Source: Solirubrobacterales bacterium
GTDB lineage: Bacteria > Actinomycetota > Thermoleophilia > Solirubrobacterales > 70-9
Assembly: GCA_030835185.1 (NCBI GenBank)
Contig: JAUQWL010000216.1
Span: 1 to 14,335, forward strand
Length of the DNA stretch: 14,335 bases
Direction of reading: 5' to 3'
In this document: piece after piece, positions 6,497-13,998 of the stretch
Position numbering within the stretch: position 1 is the first letter of the stretch
Layout: every line of letters starts with the position of its first letter
Translations under genes and position numbers: made by a program
The notes under the pieces: model-generated
Told to the model about the DNA's origin: nothing
Databases searched by the model: none
Seen by the model: only the letters and a program-made list of their open reading frames with translations

Positions 6497-7501
6497 ATGC
6501 CGTCACCGGAAGAAGTCCGCAAGGACGCCGAACTCGTCGTCGATGTCTGTATGTCGGTCGAGGAGGATGACGTCGTCACGATCATCTGCGACAACGATCA
6601 TCGCCGCGAAGCCGACGCGCTCGCAGGGGTAGCCCTCGATCGCGGCGCCTGGCCGGTGATCATGGACAACGAAGCCCAGGTCCAGCGCGGCCGGGCCGAC
6701 ACCCATTTCCCGATGGCACCGCCGGCAAACCTGCATCAGGCGATGACCCATTCCGACGAGATCATCATCGTCACCGACCTGGAATGGGCAAACCGTTTCG
6801 CCCATGTTCCCGCGGTCAAGGAGTCTTGCGCGGCCAACGCCAAGATCGCCTCGGTCGAACCCGGGATGGGTGAGTGGGGACTGACGGTGGAGAAGATCCA
6901 CGCCGCAACCCAGCGCGCGAAGGATGCCATGGCGGCTCTGGAAGGGATGACCCAGTGCCACGTGACCTCCCCCGCCGGAACCGATGTCCTGGTCTCGATC
7001 AAGGGACGCCCCCCGCTCGAAGTGACGTCGATCAAGGAGAGGGGCCAGATGATGGGGCCGCTCCCGCTGTGGGCCGAAGTCGCTTACGCCGCGGTCGAGG
7101 ACGGTACGGAAGGAACCATCGTCGTCGACGGGGTCATGCTCGGAATCGGCCTGCCCGGTCAGGTCAATGAGCCGATCACCTGGACCATGGAGAAGGGCCG
7201 TGCCACTTCGATCGAAGGCGGAGAGGACGCAGCTCGCCTGCGCGAAGTGATCGAAGGCGTCGAGAACGCCGACGTGGCCGGTGAGTTCGCCTTCGGCGTC
7301 TCTGAAGTCGCCCCGTTCGGCACCCCATCGGAGAAGGGTCGTGTCGGCACGGCTCACTTCGCGCTGGGCGACAACCACCTCGCCTACCCGGGTGGCCAGA
7401 ACGTATCCAGGCTGCACCTCGACGGGGTCATCCTGAACGCCACCCTCCAGATAGTCGATGACGGCACTTACATCGTCAAGGATGGAGAGTGGGCCCTGTG
7501 A
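6497..7501 (+). CDS. M29 aminopeptidase / NicX-like metalloprotein, candidate ring-cleavage enzyme
   Basis: A 334-residue protein resembling the COG2309 group, which contains M29 metallo-aminopeptidases and the iron enzyme 2,5-dihydroxypyridine 5,6-dioxygenase (NicX). Candidate metal ligands are E194, E263 (GEFAFGV), H287 (TAHFALGDN) and the C-terminal H307-x-D309 (RLHLDG). H-x-D is shared by both activities. As I recall, NicX uses two His and one Asp, while M29 peptidases use Glu at the first position; E263 here looks peptidase-like, so dioxygenase activity is not assured. At about 334 residues it is shorter than M29 peptidases (about 400) and near NicX (about 350). It starts 2 bases after the LLM gene with GAGGA ahead, and overlaps the cupin gene. 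A peptidase has no obvious place in this operon, so a pyridine ring-opening or hydrolytic role is preferred. Confidence 0.75.
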   Translation: MPSPEEVRKDAELVVDVCMSVEEDDVVTIICDNDHRREADALAGVALDRGAWPVIMDNEAQVQRGRADTHFPMAPPANLHQAMTHSDEIIIVTDLEWANRFAHVPAVKESCAANAKIASVEPGMGEWGLTVEKIHAATQRAKDAMAALEGMTQCHVTSPAGTDVLVSIKGRPPLEVTSIKERGQMMGPLPLWAEVAYAAVEDGTEGTIVVDGVMLGIGLPGQVNEPITWTMEKGRATSIEGGEDAARLREVIEGVENADVAGEFAFGVSEVAPFGTPSEKGRVGTAHFALGDNHLAYPGGQNVSRLHLDGVILNATLQIVDDGTYIVKDGEWAL

Positions 7502-7881
7502 GCCGGGAAGACGGACAGACCGGGGCGATCACGGTCGTCCCCCTGGAGAGCATCGCCGCGATCGACCTGCCCGGTGGAAGTTGGAGCCGCATGCTCATCA
7601 CCGGCGACACCGCCGAAGGAACCGGCAGTTCGATCGGCTACTCGGTTTTCAAACCGGGCACGGCGACCGGAAGCGTCTCACACGAGACCGAAGAAATCGC
7701 CTATGTGGTCAGCGGTACGGGCTATCTCGATACGGATGCGGGTGAAGTCCGTTTCGGATCGGGGGACGCGCTTCACATCCGTCCGGATACCTGGCATGCC
7801 GTCGTCAACGATTCCGACGCTGACGTCGTGATGGTCTTCGGGTTCCCCCACCCGGACTACCCGCCGACTGAAAGGCGCTGA
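7498..7881 (+). CDS. small single-domain cupin protein
   Basis: A 127-residue beta-barrel protein. Cupin motif 1 is seen in KPGTATGSVSHETEEIAYVV, with H and E ligands but only one histidine of the usual H-x-H. Motif 2 is seen in GSGDALHIRPDTWHAVVND with its histidine. Such proteins may be dioxygenases, isomerases, decarboxylases or metabolite-binding proteins; nothing more specific can be read. I chose GTG at 7498: it overlaps the upstream stop as GTGA and GGAGAG lies 8 bases ahead. An in-frame GTG at 7489 would add three residues. It sits between the M29/NicX-like gene and the aldolase-family gene, so it probably acts on a ring-opening intermediate. Confidence 0.82.
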   Translation: MSREDGQTGAITVVPLESIAAIDLPGGSWSRMLITGDTAEGTGSSIGYSVFKPGTATGSVSHETEEIAYVVSGTGYLDTDAGEVRFGSGDALHIRPDTWHAVVNDSDADVVMVFGFPHPDYPPTERR

Positions 7882-7886
7882 ACCGG

Positions 7887-8651
7887 ATGGCACTGGTGCG
7901 GTCTGATGGGGCGTCCGGTCCCGGTCATTCGGGAAGCGAACAGATCCGGTCCGAGGTCGCCTGGGCCTGCCGGATCCTCGCCGACGAGGGCTACAGTGAC
8001 CTGACGCTCGGGCACGTCAGTGCGCGGGACCCCGAGCGCCCGGATCACATGTGGATCAAGCGGCGTGGCGTATCGCTGGTCGAAGTGACACCGGCGGACG
8101 TGATCGAGTTCGAGATCGACGCCGACCTCCGGGGAGCATCGGACGAGATGCACCTCGAGGCTGTGCTGCATACAGAGGTCTACCGGCGACGGAAAGACGT
8201 CGGCGCGGTAGTGCACGGCCATCCCCCCTACGCCACCGCATTCGGGGCCACCGACGCGGATCTTCTGCACCTGACTCACGACGCGGTCATGTTCGATCGG
8301 GGTCTCGCGGTCTTCGATGGATCGCCCGACCTGATCACCGAACCGCAGCAGGGATCGGATGTGGCCGAGGCGCTCGGCGACAACAGTGCCGTACTGCTGC
8401 GAAACCACGGAGTTCTCGTGGCACACCGGAACATTCCCTGGATGGTTCTGGCCGCCGCAACCCTCGAGCGGTCGGTGATGCTCCAGTCGATTGCCTCGAC
8501 CTTCGGGACCCCGCGGCCGATCACCGCCCGGCAGGTCGAAGAGCTTCACCGACACAAGTACAACGACGGCCTGGTCGAAGAGTACTGGCAGGCCTGGATC
8601 CGGGATATGAAGCGACGCGGACTCGATTTCGACATGGAGCCCTCACGATGA
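7887..8651 (+). CDS. class II aldolase/adducin family protein, candidate HMPDC decarboxylase
   Basis: A 254-residue zinc-type class II aldolase fold: E91 (E-x3-H), the pair H110-x-H112 in VVHGHPPYATAF, and H174 in LLRNHGVLV, all present. In B6 pathway I the enzyme that removes the 4-carboxylate of 3-hydroxy-2-methylpyridine-4,5-dicarboxylate to give MHPC belongs to this family, and four neighbours look like the other pathway I enzymes, so that is the favoured role. The segment GHVSARDPERPDHMWIKRRG resembles decarboxylase-type members more than sugar-phosphate aldolases. It begins 5 bases after the cupin gene; AAAGG lies about 11 bases before the ATG. Its stop overlaps the next start (ATGA). 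An alternative is a retro-aldol step on the ring-opened product. Confidence 0.85.
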   Translation: MALVRSDGASGPGHSGSEQIRSEVAWACRILADEGYSDLTLGHVSARDPERPDHMWIKRRGVSLVEVTPADVIEFEIDADLRGASDEMHLEAVLHTEVYRRRKDVGAVVHGHPPYATAFGATDADLLHLTHDAVMFDRGLAVFDGSPDLITEPQQGSDVAEALGDNSAVLLRNHGVLVAHRNIPWMVLAAATLERSVMLQSIASTFGTPRPITARQVEELHRHKYNDGLVEEYWQAWIRDMKRRGLDFDMEPSR

Positions 8652-9163
8652 GCGAAACCACGGTGCAACTCTCTGTCAACGGAACCCCGAGGGAGGTCGT
8701 CGTTCCCGCGGAAGAACTGCTGCTGGACACCCTGCGGGAAAGGCTGGGGCTGACCGGCGCAAAGCGTTCCTGCGACGTCCAGGTATGTGGAACCTGCACG
8801 GTGCTGGTCGACTCGGAACCGGTGAGCTCCTGCACTTTCCTGACCTGCGACGCCGACGGATCCGAGGTGCTGACCATCGAAGGCTTTTCCGAAACCCCGG
8901 AGTTCGAGGAGTTCAGGCAGAGTTTCATCGAACAAGCCGCGCTCCAGTGCGGCTTCTGCACCTCCGGCATCCTGCTCACCCTGAAATCGCTCCGGGACGC
9001 CGGCGAATTGACCAGCCGCGAGGACATAATCGCCGGTCTCGACGGGAACATCTGTCGCTGCACCGGCTACAAGTCGATCGTCCAGGCGGCGGAAGCCCTG
9101 ATCGTGGTCCCGGGCGGTTCGTCTCGAGGCACCGGAACTCCTGTTTCGAATGGAGACTCATGA
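8648..9163 (+). CDS. molybdenum hydroxylase small subunit, two [2Fe-2S] clusters
   Basis: A 171-residue iron-sulfur subunit of the xanthine dehydrogenase family. Plant-type ferredoxin cysteines are C42, C47, C50 and C62; the second cluster in the helical domain uses C101, C104 (LQCGFCTSG), C136 and C138 (ICRCTGY). Length and order are standard. It passes electrons from the molybdenum centre of the partner encoded next. Start and stop both form 4-base ATGA overlaps with the neighbouring genes, so the subunits are translationally coupled. No FAD (CoxM-type) subunit gene is in the window, so electrons must leave by another route, as in nicotinate dehydrogenase NicAB-type or isoquinoline-type two-subunit enzymes. 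Confidence 0.95.
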   Translation: MSETTVQLSVNGTPREVVVPAEELLLDTLRERLGLTGAKRSCDVQVCGTCTVLVDSEPVSSCTFLTCDADGSEVLTIEGFSETPEFEEFRQSFIEQAALQCGFCTSGILLTLKSLRDAGELTSREDIIAGLDGNICRCTGYKSIVQAAEALIVVPGGSSRGTGTPVSNGDS

Positions 9164-11469
9164 ACCCCGTCACCGAAGTTCCCACAGACCAGAGCACCGA
9201 CCGCGTCGGACGCTCCGAGGATCGCAAGGATGCCGGCGAGAAGATAACCGGCAAGGCCAGGTTTGCCGGTGACATCAACCTGCCCCGGATGCTCCACGGC
9301 AAGGTGTTGCGTTCCGAACTCCCGCATGCGCGGATCACGTCCATAGACACTTCGGCAGCCGAACGGATGCCCGGAGTCGTGACCGTACTTGTCGGATCCG
9401 AACTCGAGCATTTCGATCCCTACTGGGGGCACGCGATCAAGGACCGGCCGATTCTGGCAATCGACCGTGTGCGGTTCCAGGGTGAGCCCGTCGCCGCCGT
9501 AGCAGCAGAAGACGAAGCCACGGCCGAAGCTGCCCTGCGCGAGATCGCAGTCGAGTACGAGGAACTCCCGACAGTCGGAACCCTGACCGAAGCGACCGCC
9601 GACGGCGCATTGGAGATTCACCAGGACCAGCCACGCCCCGGCCTCTTTCACGGGCTGGGGAAGCTGCCTGAGCGCGATGGCAACGTCTGCTACCGCTACC
9701 AGCTGGATGCCGGTTCGGTCGAAGTTGCCGAAGCCGAGGCCGAGGACGAGCTCATCGTGGAGGGTGAGTACGAATTCCCGGCCGTCTACCAGTACGCGAT
9801 GGAGACACATACGGTGGTCGCCGACTTCAGCGGCGATGAAATCACGATGTGGGCCTCGTGCCAGCATCCGTTCCTGGTAAGGGCCGAGATCGCCGACCTG
9901 TTCAATCTGCCGCTCGGCAAGGTCCGGATAATCGTGCCGTATCTGGGTGGCGGCTTCGGCTCAAAGAGCTACACCAAGATGGAGCCGATCACCGCAGCTC
10001 TTTCCTGGAAGGCAGGACGACCCGTCCGGATCCAGAACCGGGTCGACGAGTCGATGGTGACGACCCGGCGCCACGGGATGCGGTGCCGGATGCGAACCAC
10101 CGCGAGCCGCGATGGAAAGCTACGATCTCGGAGCGTCCGGCTCTGGCTGGATACAGGCGCGTATGCCGACAACGGCCCCCGGGTCTGTGCCACCGCCGGC
10201 GACGCCGCCCCGGGCCCTTACGCCTGGGACGCCGTACACGTCGACGCCAGTTGTGTCTACTGCAATACGGCGCCTGCCGGCTCCTACCGAGCCTTCGGCA
10301 CGGTCCACATGCAGTGGATCGGGGAGTCCCAGGTCGACGAACTGGCTCGACGGCTCGATATCGATCCGCTCGAGATGAGACGGCGCAACCTGTTGAAGCC
10401 GGGGCAACCGGTGCGACCGGACGGAAGCGGCAAACCGCTGGATGCCGACCTGATCGGGGACGTCGAGAAGGCCGCGGCGGCAATCGACTGGGGCTCACCG
10501 GCCGAGAAGTGGACCGGCCGGGGCGTTGCGGTCGGACTCCTGGCAGCAGGTGCCCAGCCCGTCTCCAGAGCCAACGTGCGGATGGAGGCTGACGGCAGCG
10601 CCGAGGTCAACGTCGGCACCACCGAGATGGGGCAAGGCGCCCGGACCGTGATGGCCCAGATCGCCGCCCAGGAGCTTGCGATCGACATCGACCGCCTGAC
10701 CGTCCAGGGTGCCGACACCCGCTTCACCCCATTCGACCGCTCGACGGGCGCGAGCCGCTCGACGACGCTGGCCGGCCTGGCTGTGCAGCGGGCTGCCGCT
10801 GACCTGCGCGAGAAGCTCCTCCGGATGGCAACCGTGGCCTGGGGCATAGACCGCGATGAACTCTCGCTGAGCGACGGTATCGTCACCGGGGCAGGAGAGC
10901 AGGCCACCTACGCCGAGCTGATAGCAGGGCATTTCGGACTCGTCGGCGGCGACGTCGTGGGCGAAGGAGAGGTCGCACCGGAAAAGGGCGAAGGCTCCTA
11001 CGCTGCGGGCCCGGTCTTCTGGGAGATCTGCATCGCTGCTGCCGAGGTATCGGTCGACCCCGAAACAGGCCGTGTCAATCTGAACCGGATCGCGACCATC
11101 GCCGATGTCGGCAAAGCGATCAACCCACTGCTGGTCGAGCGTCAGGACGAAGGCGCCGTGATGCAGGGCCTGGGCAACGCCTTGTTCGAGGAGATGGTCT
11201 ACGACGACGGCATCCTCGTCAACGACAACCTGCTCGATTACCGGATTCCCAGGATCGAAGACATGCCGGAGAGCATGACCGGAATCATCGTGGAAAACGG
11301 CGACGGTCCCGGACCGTATGGAGCCAAGGGCTGCGGTGAAGGTGCCCAGGCGGCGACGCCGGCAGCGATCGTCACTGCCCTGGCCGACGCCGGTGTGCAG
11401 ATGAAACAGCTTCCGCTGACCCCGGAACGGGTATGGCGGCAAATCCAGAAACAAAAGGAAGCGGAGTGA
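9160..11469 (+). CDS. molybdenum hydroxylase large (molybdopterin-binding) subunit
   Basis: A 769-residue xanthine dehydrogenase-family catalytic subunit. The a/b-hammerhead domain is at about 28-140. Cofactor-binding segments follow: GGGFGSK at 263-269, SYRAFG at 375-380, EMGQG at 489-493 and TGASRST at 529-535. The catalytic glutamate is E727 in KGCGEGA. These enzymes hydroxylate N-heterocycles next to the ring nitrogen, or oxidise aldehydes, using water. Here the likely substrate is a pyridine carboxylate from B6 breakdown, by analogy with nicotinate hydroxylase, or the aldehyde FHMPC. The ATG at 9160 overlaps the small-subunit stop and has GGAGA just ahead; the open frame continues upstream to 8785 but that stretch is the small-subunit gene read out of frame. 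The protein is complete. Confidence 0.95.
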   Translation: MNPVTEVPTDQSTDRVGRSEDRKDAGEKITGKARFAGDINLPRMLHGKVLRSELPHARITSIDTSAAERMPGVVTVLVGSELEHFDPYWGHAIKDRPILAIDRVRFQGEPVAAVAAEDEATAEAALREIAVEYEELPTVGTLTEATADGALEIHQDQPRPGLFHGLGKLPERDGNVCYRYQLDAGSVEVAEAEAEDELIVEGEYEFPAVYQYAMETHTVVADFSGDEITMWASCQHPFLVRAEIADLFNLPLGKVRIIVPYLGGGFGSKSYTKMEPITAALSWKAGRPVRIQNRVDESMVTTRRHGMRCRMRTTASRDGKLRSRSVRLWLDTGAYADNGPRVCATAGDAAPGPYAWDAVHVDASCVYCNTAPAGSYRAFGTVHMQWIGESQVDELARRLDIDPLEMRRRNLLKPGQPVRPDGSGKPLDADLIGDVEKAAAAIDWGSPAEKWTGRGVAVGLLAAGAQPVSRANVRMEADGSAEVNVGTTEMGQGARTVMAQIAAQELAIDIDRLTVQGADTRFTPFDRSTGASRSTTLAGLAVQRAAADLREKLLRMATVAWGIDRDELSLSDGIVTGAGEQATYAELIAGHFGLVGGDVVGEGEVAPEKGEGSYAAGPVFWEICIAAAEVSVDPETGRVNLNRIATIADVGKAINPLLVERQDEGAVMQGLGNALFEEMVYDDGILVNDNLLDYRIPRIEDMPESMTGIIVENGDGPGPYGAKGCGEGAQAATPAAIVTALADAGVQMKQLPLTPERVWRQIQKQKEAE

Positions 11470-11473
11470 AGCG

Positions 11474-12406
11474 ATGAGTGAGATCAACAAGGCAGCCGTA
11501 ATCGGAACCGGAACCATGGGACCCGGAATGGGTGCCGTACTCGAACGTGGCGGTATCGAAGTAACCCTCTTCGACGTATCCGAAGAGGCCCTGGAGAAGG
11601 CCCGTCAGGGAGTTGAAATTGCACGGGGGATCCTCGAGCGTCTCGGCGGCGACAGGACGGAAGGCGGCTCGATCAGCTTCGAGACCGACATGGACGCAGC
11701 ACTCAAGGGCGCAGACATCGTCCTCGAGGCGGTGCCCGAGAAGCTCGAGATCAAGAAGGAGGTCTTCGCGAAGTTCGAGCAGGTGGTTGCCGACGACGCG
11801 ATCCTGACCTCCAACACGTCGGGCATCCCGATCACCAAGATCGCCGAAGATCTCAAGCACCCCGGCCGGGTCGTCGGGATGCATTGGTCCAACCCGCCGG
11901 CACTGATCCCGATGATCGAGGTCATCCCCGGCGATCAGACCAGCGAAGCGGCGATCGAAGCAACGAAAGCACTGATCGACCGCGTCGGCTACCACACCAG
12001 CCAGCTCAAGAAAGAAGTACCGGGATTCGTCGAGAACCGGGTCCTCTACGCGATCATGCGCGAGTGTCTGGCGCTGGTGGATGAGGGCGTGGTCGGAGCA
12101 GAGGAGCTCGACCTGAACGTCAAGTGGGGAATCGGCTACAAGCTCTCGGTAATCCCCCCGATGCAACTGCTCGACGTCGCCGGTCTCGACATCTACGAGA
12201 GCGTGGCGAGCTACCTCAACTCCGACATCTCGACCGAGTCGGGCGTCTCGGAGACGATCACCAAGCTGACCGCCGAAGGAAAGCTCGGGCTGAAGACGGG
12301 CGGAGGCCTGTTCGAGTACACCGACGAAGAGCTGGCGGAACTCCCCGGCAAGAGAGCGGCCGCCCTGATCGCGGTACGCAAGACCCTCGATTCGCAGGAC
12401 GTCTGA
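11474..12406 (+). CDS. FHMPC dehydrogenase-like protein (3-hydroxyacyl-CoA dehydrogenase superfamily)
   Basis: A 310-residue NAD-dependent dehydrogenase. The Rossmann motif is GTGTMGPGMG at 11-20 and the substrate domain follows after about 185. The usual HFFNP of fatty-acid enzymes is replaced by MHWSNPP (H137), and GFVENRVLYA and WGIGYK follow. These match what I remember of M. loti 5-formyl-3-hydroxy-2-methylpyridine-4-carboxylate 5-dehydrogenase, an NAD-dependent dismutase making the dicarboxylate HMPDC from the aldehyde. It may also interconvert 4-pyridoxate and the aldehyde, which matters because 4-pyridoxate dehydrogenase is missing. GGAG lies 7 bases before the ATG, 4 bases after the hydroxylase gene. 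The fatty-acid beta-oxidation role is unlikely given the altered motif and neighbours. Confidence 0.9.
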   Translation: MSEINKAAVIGTGTMGPGMGAVLERGGIEVTLFDVSEEALEKARQGVEIARGILERLGGDRTEGGSISFETDMDAALKGADIVLEAVPEKLEIKKEVFAKFEQVVADDAILTSNTSGIPITKIAEDLKHPGRVVGMHWSNPPALIPMIEVIPGDQTSEAAIEATKALIDRVGYHTSQLKKEVPGFVENRVLYAIMRECLALVDEGVVGAEELDLNVKWGIGYKLSVIPPMQLLDVAGLDIYESVASYLNSDISTESGVSETITKLTAEGKLGLKTGGGLFEYTDEELAELPGKRAAALIAVRKTLDSQDV

Positions 12407-12430
12407 GCGACGTCCCGGAAGGAGATCACA

Positions 12431-13183
12431 ATGAGCGTAAAGAACGTCTGGCTACTCGATTCGGGAAGCCTGGTCATCGACCATTCACACATTGCGTGGA
12501 ACATCGGACCGGGCGATCCGGTCCGGTTCCCGGTGTACAGCGTCCTGGTTGAACACAGCGACGGACTGTTCCTGTTCGACTCGGGATTCGACAAGGGCAC
12601 GGTGGAAGAGTTCCTGGCCTTCGAGTTGCCGGAGCAGACCGAAGAGCAGACGATCCCGGGTCAACTCGAGAAATGCGGGTTCAAACCGTCCGACGTGACC
12701 GCGGTGATCAACTCCCATCTCCATTTCGACCACTGCGGGGGTCAGCGTCATCTGCCGGACGCGACCACCTGGGTCGACCGGGACGAGTTGCGCCACTGTC
12801 TCGTTCCCGAGGGCTTCGAGCGCCTCGGCTACGCCGACAAGGTGTTCCATCGCCCCGATTCCACCTACCGCTGGCTGGAGGGCGAGGAGGTCGATTTCGC
12901 CGACGGCATCCGGTTGCTCCGCACTCCCGGCCACACGGTCGGCCACTACTCGATGCTGATCGAACGGGACGGCCAGAAGCCGATGCTGTTCTGCGCCGAC
13001 GTGACCTACACCCAGGAAACCTGGGACAACGAGTGGATCGCCGGTTTCCACAACGACCCGACAGCCAACCTCGAGTCCCTTCGCAAGGTCAAGCACCTCG
13101 CCGAACGTCTCGACGCCCAGGTGTTCCTGACGCATGACATGAACGCATGGGAGTCCTACCGGCACGCGCCGGACAGCTACTAG
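12431..13183 (+). CDS. 4-pyridoxolactonase (metallo-beta-lactamase fold)
   Basis: A 250-residue zinc hydrolase that opens 4-pyridoxolactone to 4-pyridoxate. The metal motif HLHFDH supplies H96, H98, D100 and H101; H168 (TPGHTVGH), D190 (CADVTY) and H235 (LTHDM) complete a dinuclear site. The ligand spacing matches my memory of the M. loti enzyme after a 17-residue deletion in the middle. The N-terminal half (WLLDSGSLV, AWNIGPG, VRFPVYSVLVEH) also follows it closely. AAGGAG precedes the ATG, 24 bases after the dehydrogenase gene, and its substrate is made by the next gene's product. Alternative: an N-acyl-homoserine lactonase, which the same fold includes, but context and N-terminus favour pyridoxolactone. 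Confidence 0.92.
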   Translation: MSVKNVWLLDSGSLVIDHSHIAWNIGPGDPVRFPVYSVLVEHSDGLFLFDSGFDKGTVEEFLAFELPEQTEEQTIPGQLEKCGFKPSDVTAVINSHLHFDHCGGQRHLPDATTWVDRDELRHCLVPEGFERLGYADKVFHRPDSTYRWLEGEEVDFADGIRLLRTPGHTVGHYSMLIERDGQKPMLFCADVTYTQETWDNEWIAGFHNDPTANLESLRKVKHLAERLDAQVFLTHDMNAWESYRHAPDSY

Positions 13184-13229
13184 CCACGCACCACCCCACC
13201 CGCCCGCAAGGGCAAAGGAGAAGAGAAAC

Positions 13230-13964
13230 ATGAGTGATTTCGAAAATCGGGTCGCAATCGTGACCGGAGCAGCGCAGGGAATCGGCCGGGCCATCGCCGA
13301 GAAGCTGGATGCCGGCGGAGCTACCGTGGTCGTCGCCGATCTCAACGCCGAAGGGGCCAGCGAGACGGCCGGCACACTTCAGCGTGGCCAGGCCGTGGAG
13401 GTCGACGTTTCGTCGCCGGAATCGGTGGATGCGATGGTCGCAAAGGTCCTCGAGGACAACGGAAAGATCGACGTCCTGGTCAACAATGCGGCAATCGTGC
13501 CCTTCGTCCCGTGGGAAGACGTGGATCTGGAACACTGGCGCAAGATCATCGACACCAACCTGACCGGTACGTATCTGTGCACCCGTGCGGCCTGGAAGTC
13601 GATGCGTGAAGCAGGCTATGGCCGGATCGTCAACATCGCCTCGAACACATTTCTGGCCGGCACCCCCAACATGAACGCCTACGTCTCGGCGAAGGGCGGA
13701 GTCGTCGGGTTCACCCGGGCGCTCGCTACCGAGGTCGGCGCCGACGGGATCACGGTCAACGCGGTTGCCCCCGGACTGACTGCCAGCGACGGGGTGCTCG
13801 CCGGCCCCCATGCCGAGGCTTTCGACTTCGTTCAGAGCCTGCAGGCGATCCCCCGGCGTGGTGAGACCTCCGACATCGCTCCGACGGTCGCCTTCCTGGC
13901 CTCCGATCGCGCATCCTATGTGACCGGCGAGCTGCTCCGTGTGAACGGCGGCATGCTCACGTGA
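13230..13964 (+). CDS. pyridoxal 4-dehydrogenase (short-chain dehydrogenase/reductase)
   Basis: A 244-residue NAD-dependent SDR expected to oxidise pyridoxal, as its cyclic hemiacetal, to 4-pyridoxolactone. Seen: nucleotide motif TGAAQGIG at 12-19, D37 at the end of strand 2 (favours NAD over NADP), NNAA at 85-88, and the catalytic triad S138, Y151, K155. The stretches IVPFVPWEDVDLEHWRKIID and ASNTFLAGTPNMNAYVSAKG follow M. loti pyridoxal 4-dehydrogenase almost residue for residue as I remember it, well beyond general SDR similarity. AAAGGAG precedes the ATG. It is the last gene of the catabolic operon, next to the lactonase that takes its product, and receives pyridoxal from the divergent aminotransferases. 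Confidence 0.92.
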   Translation: MSDFENRVAIVTGAAQGIGRAIAEKLDAGGATVVVADLNAEGASETAGTLQRGQAVEVDVSSPESVDAMVAKVLEDNGKIDVLVNNAAIVPFVPWEDVDLEHWRKIIDTNLTGTYLCTRAAWKSMREAGYGRIVNIASNTFLAGTPNMNAYVSAKGGVVGFTRALATEVGADGITVNAVAPGLTASDGVLAGPHAEAFDFVQSLQAIPRRGETSDIAPTVAFLASDRASYVTGELLRVNGGMLT

Positions 13965-13977
13965 AGATGTGCTAGAA

Positions 13978-13998
13978 GGCCGGCGATGAGCGCCGGTC
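13978..13998 (+). terminator. GC-rich stem-loop after the catabolic operon
   Basis: GGCCGGCG and CGCCGGTC pair as an 8-base stem (one G-U) around the loop ATGAG, 14 bases after the dehydrogenase stop. There is no U-tract, so it is at best a weak or factor-assisted terminator. It is placed where the operon should end, before an unrelated gene. Confidence 0.35.

Noticed and set aside
8785..9159. Upstream extension of the molybdenum hydroxylase large subunit
   Set aside because: This part is the small-subunit gene in another frame; the ATG at 9160 with GGAGA and the ATGA overlap is the true start.
12431..13183. N-acyl-homoserine lactonase (quorum quenching)
   Set aside because: The same HxHxDH fold, but the N-terminal half and metal spacing follow 4-pyridoxolactonase and the gene sits beside pyridoxal dehydrogenase.
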